Positions 33,090-43,490 of a stretch of DNA of 64,000 nt are shown one piece after another. Positions within the stretch are counted from its first letter, which is position 1. Each line of letters starts with the position of its first letter. The DNA is from Isoetes taiwanensis (taxonomy: Eukaryota > Streptophyta > Lycopodiopsida > Isoetales > Isoetaceae), in NCBI GenBank assembly GCA_021234155.1, contig JAJEKV010000004.1:8064109-8128108 (forward strand). Direction: 5' to 3'. Under the pieces are notes generated by a model. The model was not told the origin of the DNA. It worked only from the letters and a program-made list of their open reading frames with translations, and did no database searches. The translations under genes were made by a program, and so were the position numbers.

Positions 33090-33716
33090 GTTATTTCATT
33101 TCTTCATCTTCACCACATTTTTTATTGTTAATGTGGTATGTGGTATGTGGTTAGTGATTGCTTGTGATATGTGGTTGCTGTGGTGAGGCACGTGGTGTGA
33201 AATAAATTCTGTCAATATATGCTTTGTGGTGCCTAGTGTGGTGAATAACATGGTGTAAAATACATGCTGTAATATATGCTATGTGGTGCCTAGTGTGGTG
33301 AATAACATGGTGTAAAATAAATGCTGTAATATATGCTATGTGGTCCCTAGTGTGGTGAATAACATGGTGTGGTGCCTAGTGTGGTGCCTAGTGTGGTGCC
33401 AGTGTGGTGCCTAGTGTGGTGCCTAGTGTGGTGAAAAATATGGTGTAAAATGAATCTTTGTAATATATTCTATGTGGTGCCTAGTGTGGTGAATAACGAG
33501 GTGTAAGATGAATGTCTGTAATATATGCTATGTGGTGCCTAGTGTGGTGAAAAATATGGTGTACAATAAATTATGTAATATATGCGTTGTGGTGCCTAGT
33601 GTGGTGAATAAGGAGGTGTAAGATGAATGTCCGTAATATATGCTATGTGGTGCCTAGTGTGGTGGAAAATGTAGTGTGCAATAAATATGTCGATCACCTT
33701 GTTATCTTCCTTGCAG
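33090..33716 (+). repeat. Intron-like gap filled by a minisatellite
   Basis: Starts at a donor-like CACAG|GTTATT and ends at an acceptor-like CTTCCTTGCAG. The phase is not perfectly restored (one base off), so either a frameshift has occurred or the exact sites differ. About 33180-33690 is an array of imperfect units containing GTGGTGCCTAGTGTGGTGAA, alternating with TAATATATGCTATGTGGT. In the middle (about 33370-33430) it collapses to a short GTGGTGCCTAGT unit. Confidence 0.7.
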
Positions 33717-34536
33717 TTGCAATTGTTCAGAAATTCAAGACGGAACATCCTAGTGTTATGATCAAACAGAGGATGTTTGAAAAGTCGAAACCATGGTTTG
33801 TTGTAAAATTAAAGGACTTCAATAGTTCTTCTTTGTATATACCATGTTAGAATGCAGATGCTAATAGATGGCTTCAATAGTATGAGAACTAAGCACCCAA
33901 AAGTCGCGGTTTGCACTTGTCGACTTTGCTTGGTCGGACATATATGGTGAATGCAGTGCCCGAATACAAAATAAGTAGCACAAGAAGTCCGTGGCGTGGA
34001 ATTTTATGTGAGAAAACTAGCTTCCAACCTTACCATAAGAGGGAATGCATTGCGGGTGAGTGTAAAGAGTGTGGGATTAAGAAGTTCCCTATCCGCCCAC
34101 ATGAACAATCTAGTGATAGTGGCATGGTGAAGTGGGAATACCTAGACTATGAAAAAAGCGTATTCGAGAGATGGCAAAGAAGAAGTCTAAGCTCGCTCAC
34201 CAACACAATGAAACCGCAAGTCTTCCATTTGGTGAACAAAATGTTGGAGAAGCTTCCAAATTTTCCTTTACACAACTTCAGATATAAGTGGCAGGCAGGC
34301 CAGTACAAAGAACTCCTTGATAACTTGCCTGGAGATGCTTACCTATCCGTGGTTGACTTCGCAGAGAATTATACTTTTAAGGAGCAGAATGAAGTTCAGT
34401 CCATGCGCTGGGTCAACAACCAGATAACTATATTTGTTCAAATAACCTATCAGGTTGATCCACGCATTGCACACCATTGAGAAGGAAACACACTACTATG
34501 TGTCGGATGATAGGGAACATGACACACTTTTTGTTC

Positions 34537-34594
34537 AACATTGTTTTATGAAACATTTTGAGTACAACATTGTTTTATGAAACATTTTGAGTAC
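34537..34594 (+). repeat. 29-bp tandem duplication inside the transposase gene
   Basis: Two exact copies (34537-34565 and 34566-34594) of a unit starting AACATTGTTTTATGAAACAT. As 29 is not a multiple of three, it shifts the transposase frame between the first and second catalytic motifs. Confidence 0.95.
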
Positions 34595-35568
34595 TTAAAG
34601 CAGAAAGGCAATGTCCCCAAATAGCACTATGTATTTTCAGATGGTCTTTGCATCACAATTCAAAAAGCAGCCGGATCATTTTATTTTGTTGGAAGGTACG
34701 GTTGTGATCTGAGAGGTCAACATGATGTGGAACTTCTTTGGATCAAACCATGGAAAAGGTGAACATGATGGGAAGGCAGCAGAATTGAAAAGATGGATAC
34801 GAGGTCTACAGCTTAAACATCCTGACATTAAACTAGATAATGCCCATGATGTGGTGAAAATTGCAGAGAAACAATTTCAATGTGGTACATCTGAGTGGAC
34901 TGAAAATGGAAGAAAAGTTCGGAGATACTTCTGGGAAATAAAACCCGAGGATATCAACGGGGAAAAAGGCTTGGGGTGCGAGAGACAATTCCGTAAAACC
35001 GAGGCAAATTCATTCAGTCCATGGATTCAGCACAGGAAATCCAACACAGCTACATACCAGAAAGCTATCATGTTTTTGCAGCAATTGTTTGGATGGAAAA
35101 TGGGACATGTGTGAGAACGAATTGTATGTAGATGAATGGGACCTTGTAGTCGTTGAACCATCCTCCAATGTTCATGCGGATGTGGAAGAGACCCGCAAGT
35201 CTACCAGGCCACTATACTCAACCTTGGCAAATGTACTTGCAGAAGCACTTAGAGAAGGAGACAGCTTTGCAGTTGCTGCACCTAAAGGGAACGAGGAGGA
35301 TTCTGTATTTTGGATGTTGCTATGCACCAAGCCAAAATTTGAAGTTGAAAATGACTTCGCTAAGAGCGGAAACTTGTTTATGAGAGGTGAAACCGTTGTG
35401 GAGGGCATTTACTATAGAAAGAAGCCTCGGTCAAAGGTGATGTATGAGTTGTTGACAAACGAGCCAAAGTCACTTGTATTCTCTACTCAAATTTGTGCTA
35501 TTCGAAGTTCCCATGCAGCAGATCAAGAAAGGTGCTCGAATGTTTTACGTGCTAGACTAGGCGGATGA

Positions 35569-36253
35569 GGAAAAGATTCTAGAAAAACTTGCCCGAGGTT
35601 TTATCTGATGAAGATAGCATGTCTGATGAAGAATAGCTGAACACATTCTTACAGGTTAGGAAATGATTCAGAAATTTTGAATATGTTGTTGTGTCTTGCC
35701 TTGTTTGGGAATAATATAAGAAACTCAATTCCATGCTCAATTGTATTTTGATGTCCCTTGTTTCAATGTAATATGTTTGCTTCTGATGTAATATGTAATT
35801 GTATTTTGATGTCCCTGATGTAACATGCCCCAGGTTCACCACATGTTTCACCACATGTTTCACCACATGTGTTTCACTACATGTTTCACCACGTGTTTCA
35901 CTTTCTGTCTCTTCTCCCGACACAGATAGATCCTTCTGAACAGCTTTTCTACTGAAATACTTTCCTTTTCCTTAAATTCTCTCGGTCCCATCAATTCCTC
36001 TCATCATCCTTTGGCTGACAGCCGTACCCAAAAATCATTATGGGATGGCGAAAATTAATGACCTCGGGCAACCCAAAAGGCCCGAGATGCCATTCTTCTT
36101 GCTCCCGAACCGAAGTTCTGGTTTTTATTACAGCGATTCGGGAGCGCACAGTTTACGCTAAGCGAGTCCTTGGGAAGCGATTTCTGATTTCTGATTCTAT
36201 TTGGGTGGGAAGCGATTTCTGATTCAATTTACTTCACAGCTACTATAGCAGAC
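35569..36253 (+). other. Intergenic stretch of the transposon with CACCACATG repeats
   Basis: No gene recognised. Short tandem motifs TTTCACCACATG occur at about 35835-35900. Confidence 0.5.
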
Positions 36254-36889
36254 ATGGCCAACTTCACCTCTTGGATGTTGCAAAACGATGGAGTGCCGGA
36301 ATGGGACAATGTAACCAGAGAAGAAGAGCCCATAATACCTAGGCGTGCTGTCCCGATTTTCAGCCATGCAGAATGGATGGACATGCTCAGATCTGAGAAA
36401 TTACTCTATTCACCGGATGAGAATATGACCACGTAAATGCTGAAAACTCTCACCGGGAGGTTGAATTGTACACCACACTCCCGGACCTCTCAACTTACTC
36501 TGCCTCCCATGAAATTTTACACACCAAAGCATCTTTGGCCCGTTCCTCATACTATTGACCGGGATGCGCAAAGGTTGAGACCTTTTTCGCTTAATGGCTA
36601 CCAAGCCTTTACGCTAAACAGGTTCCTCTTTTGTTATGATAGGTTGTTTCTGAGAGGACCAATTCCTTCACTTCGTGGATATGTACTATCATCACAAGGC
36701 CTTGCAGGATGGACATGGAGAAGCTGCTATTCTGTTTGGTAACACTCCACCATTATGGTTTTTTGCTTTCCCTCCAGAATGGGAGCAAATAGGCTGGAAA
36801 GCTGACCCGTGGCCACTGATCTGGTGATCATAGAAGATGACGAGGAGGAGCTGAACCCAGATCTCTTTTTGATAGACCCACAGGAATGA
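36254..36889 (+). pseudogene. Second ORF of the DNA transposon, unknown
   Basis: Opens with MANFTSWMLQNDGVPEWD at 36254 and is stopped by TAA at about 36434. Other frames continue with plausible protein: YYHHKALQDGHGEAAILFG, PLWFFAFPPEWEQIGW (about 36740-36800), ending in an acidic tail (EDDEEELNPDLFLIDPQE, about 36833-36889). Aromatic- and proline-rich with an acidic C-terminus, and no recognised domain. It probably represents one accessory gene with frameshifts or introns. Its place after the transposase inside the TIRs suggests an element-encoded protein. Confidence 0.4.
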
Positions 36890-37181
36890 AAACAAGTGTA
36901 TATAATCTGAAATGTAACCTTATGTAATCATTTTATATGTTTAATATAAATCTTCACTCTTCAATCTTTCTTGTTTAATTGACAGGTGAAAGTGACACCT
37001 GAAAAAAATTACATTAAGGATGAACGGAATGGGACAGAGAAACACATGATGAAACCCACCACTGGAAATCTGTCACATCAAATGCAAGTTCAATCATTCA
37101 AAAGCTGGCTGTGCAGGAAAGATTGGAGGGAAACCCTAAATCTAGTTTTGCATGCAGACATTGGCTTATCCCGATCCAGCT

Positions 37182-37789
37182 ATGGCGGAAGAAAACAGAA
37201 GGAGAACACGGGCACAAACAATTTCGCCAGTTCAAATGCAACAGATCCGGTAAGACCTATCTTTGGAGCAAATAAACCAGAACGAGGCGGATATTAGAGG
37301 AGCGGAGGACCCATGAATTCGAGGTATTCTAGGCTTAAAACATAGGTTAATTCCTGATGGGCTTAAAGAATTAGAAGCCAAAGGCGTGATAGGCGGTTGC
37401 CTTTCTTATTACTAATGATGTTGTTTTACACAGATGCAGTCAGGAGACTTAACAGAGCTGGTGCAGCCGACAGGGTTCTGGGGGTGGCGTATGATTCTGA
37501 GGATGAGTTCGCAGCTCTCCCCATGCTTGAAGAAGAGGATATGTTCATCGAACTAAAGCAGGAAATGATCCATGCTTCAGCCATTAAAAAAGTGCTCAAC
37601 AGGCCAGCTGCATGGAGACACAACAACCTGAGACAATACTTTGTGAATCTGTATCATAAGTGGGAGCAGAAACGAGAAGCTCATGTTTTAGTGTTGCGGA
37701 TTTCACCAACTATTCAGCAGAAAAACTTGATGAAATCTTGGACATACTTGGAAGAAGAAGAGTTACAGATCTCACAATGCAGGATCTGA
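37182..37789 (+). pseudogene. Third ORF region of the DNA transposon, unknown
   Basis: A short exon-like start (MAEENRRRTRAQTISP at 37182, ending at a GTAAGA donor-like site at about 37251) is followed by a longer frame, 37397-37789. That frame contains RVLGVAYDSEDEFAALP, AIKKVLNRPAAWRHNNLRQYF and KWEQKREAHVLVLRI. An Arg-rich N-terminus and mixed helical content are visible. No family is recognised. The gene model (intron or frameshift near 37255-37390) is uncertain. Confidence 0.35.
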
Positions 37790-38663
37790 TTGAGGCCCAG
37801 TAACTGTATGTCATCATTAACCTCTTCAAAACAGCTATTATTATATCTCTAATGCATTTTGATAATACTAGAAGCTCAGGGTTATAGTTTTCCCTGATTT
37901 TTCTGCATACTTCATTTCATAAGAAGTATGAACTATTCTATGGGGTGTGGTAGATTTCCATATGTATTTTTCTCCCTTTGAAAATATAAAACAACGTTTG
38001 CATCACCACGCTTCACCACGTTTTCACCACATTTTTCACCACGGCTTTCACCCAGATTTCACCATAATCGGCCGGGGCATTGACCATTTTTGACCGGTCC
38101 GAAAATGGAATGGCTCTCAAGGATTCCCGATAGTATCTTGACTGATTTTGGTGACAAACAATATATGGATCCCAAATTAGGTCCCCTGAATTGATATGAG
38201 GCCAAAATTCATTGAGCTACGCTTTGTGCAAAGATTCTTGCAAGGCCACTAACTTTTGCTTGAGTGGAATTACGTGTTTTTCTTTTTAGGTTTCTTTTGA
38301 ACTCTATTTCTTTTGAACCCGAGCCACCCATCTCATATTTTCCTATTTGTCGATTGGATTTACCATATTTTGTTAGTGTGCGGATCATAGATCTCGCACC
38401 TTCAAATTCCTTGTTTGCATTTTATAATTAATGACAAAAAGTTCAGCTAACTGAAAGAACAGTGGAAACTCAGAGAACAGTTAAAGCAAAACAAGTTCTA
38501 TTGCAAAACAAGGACTATTGCAAAACAAGTTCTGTCATTAATGAAAAGCCTTTACAAAGAATAGTCACAAGGACTATTGCCAAAAAAATTGAAACCGGGG
38601 ATTACAATACAAATCTAAACTAATCAAAGTGGGGGCATCTTGAGCTCTATATGGAGGTCGCCC
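37790..38663. other. No gene seen; short CACCAC repeats
   Basis: Includes a cluster of TTCACCACG-type repeats at about 37995-38065 and AT-rich sequence. Repeats around 38480-38590 contain GCAAAACAAG and GGACTATTGC. Confidence 0.5.
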
Positions 38664-38945
38664 TCATGAGCATACATCTTCATTTCGAGGAGTCGCCTCG
38701 TCATCATAACCTGCATGCACCCACTCGAGCACCCGCAACGAGGCGACAGCTTGATGATCCATGATGAGCTTCTCCACCTCTGGTGGAGTGAACTTGGCCA
38801 CCACTGTAACCGGGCGGCCTCCTCTGGTGGAGGAAGACACGGATCCTCCGCAGGAAGCCACGGATTCTGACCGTGCTGGCTGCGAAGGAGCAGGCACAAT
38901 GGCCGGGATAGTGTTCCTGCGGAGTGTAGTCTTGAACTTGGCCAT
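38664..38945 (-). CDS. Small minus-strand ORF of the DNA transposon, unknown
   Basis: 93 codons from the ATG at 38945-38943 (MAKFKTTLRRNTIPA), Ser/Ala/Gly-rich, with TVVAKFTPPEVEKLIMDHQ and a C-terminal acidic end. The ATG has a good context (GCCATG complement). Other minus frames across 38624-39203 are open too, reflecting GC-rich sequence, so coding status is uncertain. Confidence 0.35.
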   Translation of the reverse strand: MAKFKTTLRRNTIPAIVPAPSQPARSESVASCGGSVSSSTRGGRPVTVVAKFTPPEVEKLIMDHQAVASLRVLEWVHAGYDDEATPRNEDVCS

Positions 38946-39114
38946 GGCGGAAGTGAAGGAGATGGACGGAATGGGGAAGGAGTGAAGGAGATGGCGGAAT
39001 AGACGATGGGGACGGAATGAAGCTGCAGGCGAAATTTTGGGAATAAAGGGATGCAAATCGTAGGCATCCATACGATTTTGGGAATGAGGCAGAAGAGGAA
39101 AGGGACGTTTGCAT

Positions 39115-39800
39115 GCATGCCACCTAGGCTCCAACATGCCACAGAAAAGGGTCAAGCATGCCACATAGACCAAAAGCATGCCACCTAGGCTCCAACATGC
39201 CAAGGTGGCTCAAACATGCCACCTAGGCTCCAACATGCCACGTAAGCCCCAACATGCCACCTATGATTCACCACATGATTCACCAAATGCACCACATGAT
39301 CCACCACATGCACCATTTGCATCACCAAACATGTTGGTCAATGGAAGTCAAACATGTAACAAAGGTCATGTAAAGGCTCAAGCATGCCAAGGTGGCTCAA
39401 ATATGCCACCTAGGCTCCAACATGCCAAGGTGGCTCAAACATGCCACCTAGGCTCCAACATGCCACGTAAGCTCCAACATGCCACCTATGATTCACCACA
39501 TGATTCACCAAATGCACCACATGATTCACCACATGCACCATTTGCATCACCAAACATGTTGGTCAATGAAAGTCAAACATGTAACAAAGGTCATGTAAAG
39601 GCTCAAGCATGCCAAGGTGGCTCAAATATGCCACCTAGGCTCAAACATGCCAAGGTGGCTCAAACATGCCACCTAGGCTCCAACATGCCACGTAAGCTCC
39701 AAAGATGCCACCTATGATTCACCACATGATTCACCACATGGTTCACCAAACGCACCACATGATTCACCACATGCACCATTTGCATCACCACATCTATCAC
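39115..39800 (+). repeat. Three tandem copies of a 225-bp repeat
   Basis: Period about 225 bp, visible from CATGTTGGTCAATGRAAGTC at about 39330 and 39555. Each unit mixes CATGCCACCTAGGCTCCAA submotifs with ATGATTCACCACATG submotifs. The period is a multiple of three, so an open frame of 75-residue repeats (39178-39717) exists. I regard that as a by-product of the repeat rather than a gene. Confidence 0.9.
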
Positions 39801-40559
39801 GACATGTAACACCACATTGTCATGAATCTTTGAATACATCAATTTCTTCCGAGATTTGAACTCCACAGTGTTGCTCTGGTCAGCCCGAGAAAAAGTCTAT
39901 TGTATACAATAGTATACAACAATGTACATTGGAGTGTCAATGAAAGAATAGGTTACAAGAATAACCTCTTTGGTTACAATAATACAAACATGTGATTACA
40001 AGTAAAGATCTATTGATCTGTCAACCTCGACTTCATTACTACAAAGAATCGTGCTTCACAACATCAATCATCATTCTCGGCGTGTCCAACAAGAACTAGA
40101 AATTTGTACACCCGTCAACAAACATATCAGGCCTCACATTGGATGAGTAATACCTTCAAATTTACGAACTCACCTTGCATTGGGATAGTATGTCCAAGTC
40201 TAGTATTACTGCAGCCACAACATGCTTTACAAAGACACTTATAGCAAGATACATATATGCTTCAGAATGTCTTGGAGGTGTCTTTTGCTTGGAATTCTGC
40301 TCTTGCTTTTTCTCTGAGACACTTCCAGCTGCAAAAATTTAACAGATTCGGTAACTATATGGGTCAAATTAAAAAGAAGACAGGCACAAAAGGTTGGAAG
40401 TTACCTTGTGACTTACATTCACCAAACGATTTGTTCAGATCATAACCTGATGCATCTGCTGATTTGGCAGATTGGTGTGGAGCATGACTTAATGCATCTG
40501 CTGATCTGGCAGATTGTTGTCCAGTTGGAGCACCTACTGGAGCTTGACTTGACTTGGCA

Positions 40560-40863
40560 CTTTAGATACACAAAACAGAAGAAGCAAAAGAGACTAAGCC
40601 AGCCAAGATCTTGTTTTATGTCGGGCTTACTCCCTTTTCGAGTTTCCTGCTTGATGTATCTAATTCGCCACCTGAGTGAGCGATGTCATCCTAGGGGGCA
40701 AATTAGATACCGCAAACAGAAAACGAAGGAGACTAAGCCAGGCTTACTCTCTTTCGAAAGTTTCTGCTTGATGTATCTAATTCGCCACCTAAAAATGAGT
40801 GGCGACCTCATCCTAGGGGCAAATTAGACACATCAAACAGGACAAACGAAAAGAGACTAAGCC
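40560..40863. mobile_element. Tandem foldback MITEs
   Basis: Two adjacent units, 40624-40739 and 40741-40863, each start GGCTTACTC and end GAGACTAAGCC, with about 45-bp imperfect inverted arms (…ATGTATCTAATTCGCC / GGGCAAATTAGATAC…). A right-half remnant of a third lies at 40560-40600. They are non-coding. Tandem arrangement suggests repeated insertion into, or slippage of, the same element. Confidence 0.8.
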
Positions 40864-41329
40864 GGGGGTGAAAGATTAGGAAGTCCACTAATCCTAATTG
40901 GCATCCGTCCCTTACATCGGGCCCTTAGCATGTAAACTAAGCTACCTATAAGTGCTCACTGTAAGTGCCTCAAGAGCTTGAAGTTGCTTTTGATCCTCCC
41001 TACTCACACCTAAGGCTTGTACCCATGTGTAGAAAAATTCATGACAGCAATTCTCAATGCAACAGTGATTGCAAATCCTGCAAAGAGAATGCAAATTTGT
41101 CAATGAGAATACAATTATACTAAGCACTTCAGGAATTTTGTTATGAAGTACCTCAAGAGGCTGAGCAGACTTACACTGAATCACTTCTGATCTTGCCTTA
41201 CACTGAATCACTTCTGATCTTGTAGAGTTGATCCATTCTCCCAGTGTCCTGTTGAATTCAACTGGAAAGTAATCCAAGGTTAGTACCACATGACACAACA
41301 GGCACCACTTTACACACCACAAATTCCAT

Positions 41330-41660
41330 CATGACAAACTTTGCACCACAAATGGCGTCATATTCACCACATGTGGTGTGGCATGTGGCACTAGGGTGGC
41401 GTCATATTCACCACATGTGGTGTGGCATGTGGCACCAGCACATATGGCAATCCATTACTTCGCACCACAAATGGCGTCAAAGACACCACATGTGGTGCAA
41501 AATGTGGATCCATAGTGGTGCCACATTAGACACCACATGTGGCACCACAATGCAAAGAAGGCACCACATCCGGCATGCATCCACCACCCCATATGTGGCA
41601 GATAGCGTGGTGCAATATTTAGCGCAGCAGTTGGCACCACATATGGCAGACAATCCACCA
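41330..41660 (+). repeat. CACCACATGTGGTG repeats in the right subterminal region
   Basis: Many copies of CACCACATGTGGTG and GGCACCACA-type motifs, some palindromic. They lie on the right side of the transposon in CACCAC orientation, opposite to the GTGGTG arrays on the left. Confidence 0.8.
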
Positions 41661-42913
41661 TTCACAAGTATCACCATATCTAACATCACATATGACACTA
41701 AGTATAGAAACATATGGAAGCCAATTCACTATTCAGATAAGGTACCATGTTTGGTACTATATGTGACACTACATATGCTACAAACTACATTATTAACATA
41801 TAATTGGCACCATATGACCGTCCCCAGAACACATTTGAGCTACATACTCGTGGAACTGAAATTATCCACCACAACTCGAAACTAGCAAGCACAAATTTCC
41901 TACACATAACTCACAACACACCCAAATGAAGAAGTAAGTGGTGTACCGATTGTTCAAGCTTGCTAGACCTTTTTGGAAAATAACAGGTTCAATATTAAAT
42001 TGCATCATATGGTGGTTCCGGAAGAAGAGGGTTGAAAAGTACCTATTTTTTTTTGATTTTCCCCGAGATTCTTCTTATAGCTTGAGGAGGCTTGAATTGT
42101 GGCCTAGTCATTTCAAGAGAGGAAGCATCATCGTGGCGGTTGTTGCTCTGCTTCCACACTATTTGAAATGCTTGCATGCTTCCTCTTACGTTGGGGACGG
42201 AGAGTCTTGAGACCCTTTTTCTCTTAATCTGTTGCGGAAACTCAACCGGTTTATTTCTTTTCCTTTTGTGTGAAGGTAATACGCAATGACCATAGTCCGG
42301 TGAGGCCATGCCTCCCCGTGCACACTTCCCCACTTTTTGGATTTTTTTTGTAAAGGCACATATATTCATTATACCTCTCCTTGCTCAGATTCTTCAACCC
42401 GCATGATGAAACAAAACAATATTCTAAACAACAGAGAATCATGGGCATCCCCAGAATCTAGAATGCAACCCCACCGTAAGTGGATTTTCCTAATACTTTC
42501 GGTCCCCAAACGACTCGATTTCTTCTTGTGTGGCGTAATGCTTTTCTTGTCTGTACATTTCCTTGTAGGTGTATCTCGTGGCATTCAAGTCCGGTATGAT
42601 CAGAGCCATTTCGTGATCGATCTTCTTGCCCGAAATCAGAAATGGTCTTGGCGGATTAAGGGAGCGTGATCAGAGTTTTTGAGGGAAAATGAAAATTCAG
42701 AATCGAAATGGTCTTTGCGGATTAAGGAGCGTAGTTTTGAGGGAAAATGATCGGTAATGCGTTCTTTGAATAAGCTGAATAAGACTGAAAGGACAAAATT
42801 TTGAATAAGTAATCATGTGTATTTTTGAAAAAATAACTCCCTCTCCCACTACAAATTCGGTAGTTCCCACCACACTTAGCACCCAAAAATGTGGTGCTAA
42901 AATGCACGTTTTT
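41661..42913. other. Right inner flank of the DNA transposon, no recognised gene
   Basis: A minus-strand open frame at 42043-42369 encodes a basic peptide (HKRKRNKP, IKRKRVSRLS) of unknown nature. The last 60 bp before the TIR hold CACCACACTTAGCACCC and GTGGTGC motifs that mirror the left subterminal region. Confidence 0.4.
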
Positions 42914-42938
42914 GTTCCACTACAACATGCTTTCACCC
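42914..42938 (-). repeat. Right terminal inverted repeat of the DNA transposon
   Basis: Exact reverse complement of 32024-32048. Confidence 0.9.
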
Positions 42939-42942
42939 TTAT
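42939..42942. repeat. Target site duplication of the TIR transposon (right), TTAT
   Basis: Matches 32020-32023. Confidence 0.75.
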
Positions 42943-43490
42943 ATGCAGGGTCACCCTTTCGTACCTCCATAACATGATAATCTGCTCAAGAGTTGTCCTT
43001 TACCCATGTAAACTTCTTCTATCTCATCATTCCCAACCATATCTATCAAGTTGCCATCACACCTCCATATGGCAACTCCATTTTGCTAACCACACACTCA
43101 CTTATCATGCAGGTTTATCAGATTGATGCTTCCATAATCACTTACACATCATTTGGGTTGCCTATCATACTGCCACGCTCCCATTTCTTGCAAAAGCTCA
43201 TGTTCCCAACCATTCTCCCATATTGGCAACCATCAAGAACTTTTGAGAACTCATATAAAGAACTAGAGGTTGGGGGACCAGCCTATCCTTTTTTATTTGG
43301 CCTATCCTTCCACATCATCACCCAAATGCATCCACATCACCATACACGTGTCATCCACCTCATGACCACTTCACAAAAGTTTTGACTAGAAAAAAGTCAC
43401 TTTGCCACCCTGCTTGCTCACCTCATTGTACCATGTCATCACCCATTTGCCACATCTCTCTATAAACATGCCAAATCAAAATTAGCCTCA
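42943..43490 (+). repeat. Dispersed repeat, copy 1
   Basis: Similar to the complement of about 56330-56995. Shared landmarks are TCTGCTCAAGAGTTGTCCTT, CATCACACCTCCATATGGCA, CTAACCACA...CACTT and CAGCCTATCCTT. No domain is recognised in any frame. The copy on the minus strand continues past the point where the DNA transposon abuts this one. Confidence 0.75.

Larger units (their letters stand above)
32411..35568 (+). pseudogene. DDE-like transposase, broken
   Basis: Conceptual pieces on the plus strand, in order: a basic N-terminus (RRQRKRQREAKEE, about 32430); a helical segment with FGKLLGVHPRNLTKAK (about 32820-32870); a DNA-binding-like part with VQQFWTENSRVSPNAKDV (about 32970-33020); an intron-like gap (33090-33716); KPWFVV (about 33790); a Cys-rich segment (VCTCRLC, then ECKECG at about 34050-34070); VVDFAENYTFKEQNEVQS (about 34350-34400) with the probable first catalytic Asp; HYVFSDG (about 34630), second Asp; FFGSNHGKGEHDGKA (about 34735-34775), third acidic position; then a C-terminal domain to 35568. 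Frameshifts occur near 32655 and 34455, a 29-bp tandem duplication at 34537-34594, and a TAG before HYVFSDG. The motif order matches transposase-like ORFs common in cnidarians and insects; family assignment is tentative. Confidence 0.7.
32024..42938 (+). mobile_element. 10.9-kb TIR DNA transposon with DDE-like transposase
   Basis: Bounded by 25-bp perfect terminal inverted repeats, 32024-32048 (GGGTGAAAGCATGTTG...) and 42914-42938 (its exact complement), with a 4-bp TTAT duplication outside. Inside are a decayed transposase gene (32411-35568), two further plus-strand ORF regions (36254-36889, 37182-37789), a small minus-strand ORF (38664-38945) and four clusters of GTGGTG/CACCAC-containing repeats. 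Tandem MITEs (40560-40863) have inserted in it. The transposase motifs resemble a type I know mainly from animal genomes. The 4-bp duplication would suit a Sola-like superfamily, but I cannot settle the assignment without a profile search. Transposase frameshifts show the copy is inactive. Confidence 0.8.

Noticed and set aside
33180-33690. Regular repeats resembling a CRISPR array
   Set aside because: Units vary in length and sequence, there are no unique spacers of constant size, and the context is a eukaryotic transposon. It is a minisatellite.
38624-39203. Three overlapping minus-strand frames each over 130 codons
   Set aside because: All three frames are open because of base composition. 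At most one (38664-38945) has a plausible start, and even that is kept at low confidence.
39178-39717. ORF encoding 75-residue repeats
   Set aside because: It exists only because the 225-bp repeat period is divisible by three; the repeat units are built from nucleotide submotifs and do not look like protein.
42993-43385. 130-codon plus frame similar to a minus frame at 56540-56944
   Set aside because: Similarity between the two reflects a dispersed nucleotide repeat; the frames are not kept along its length and show no domain.
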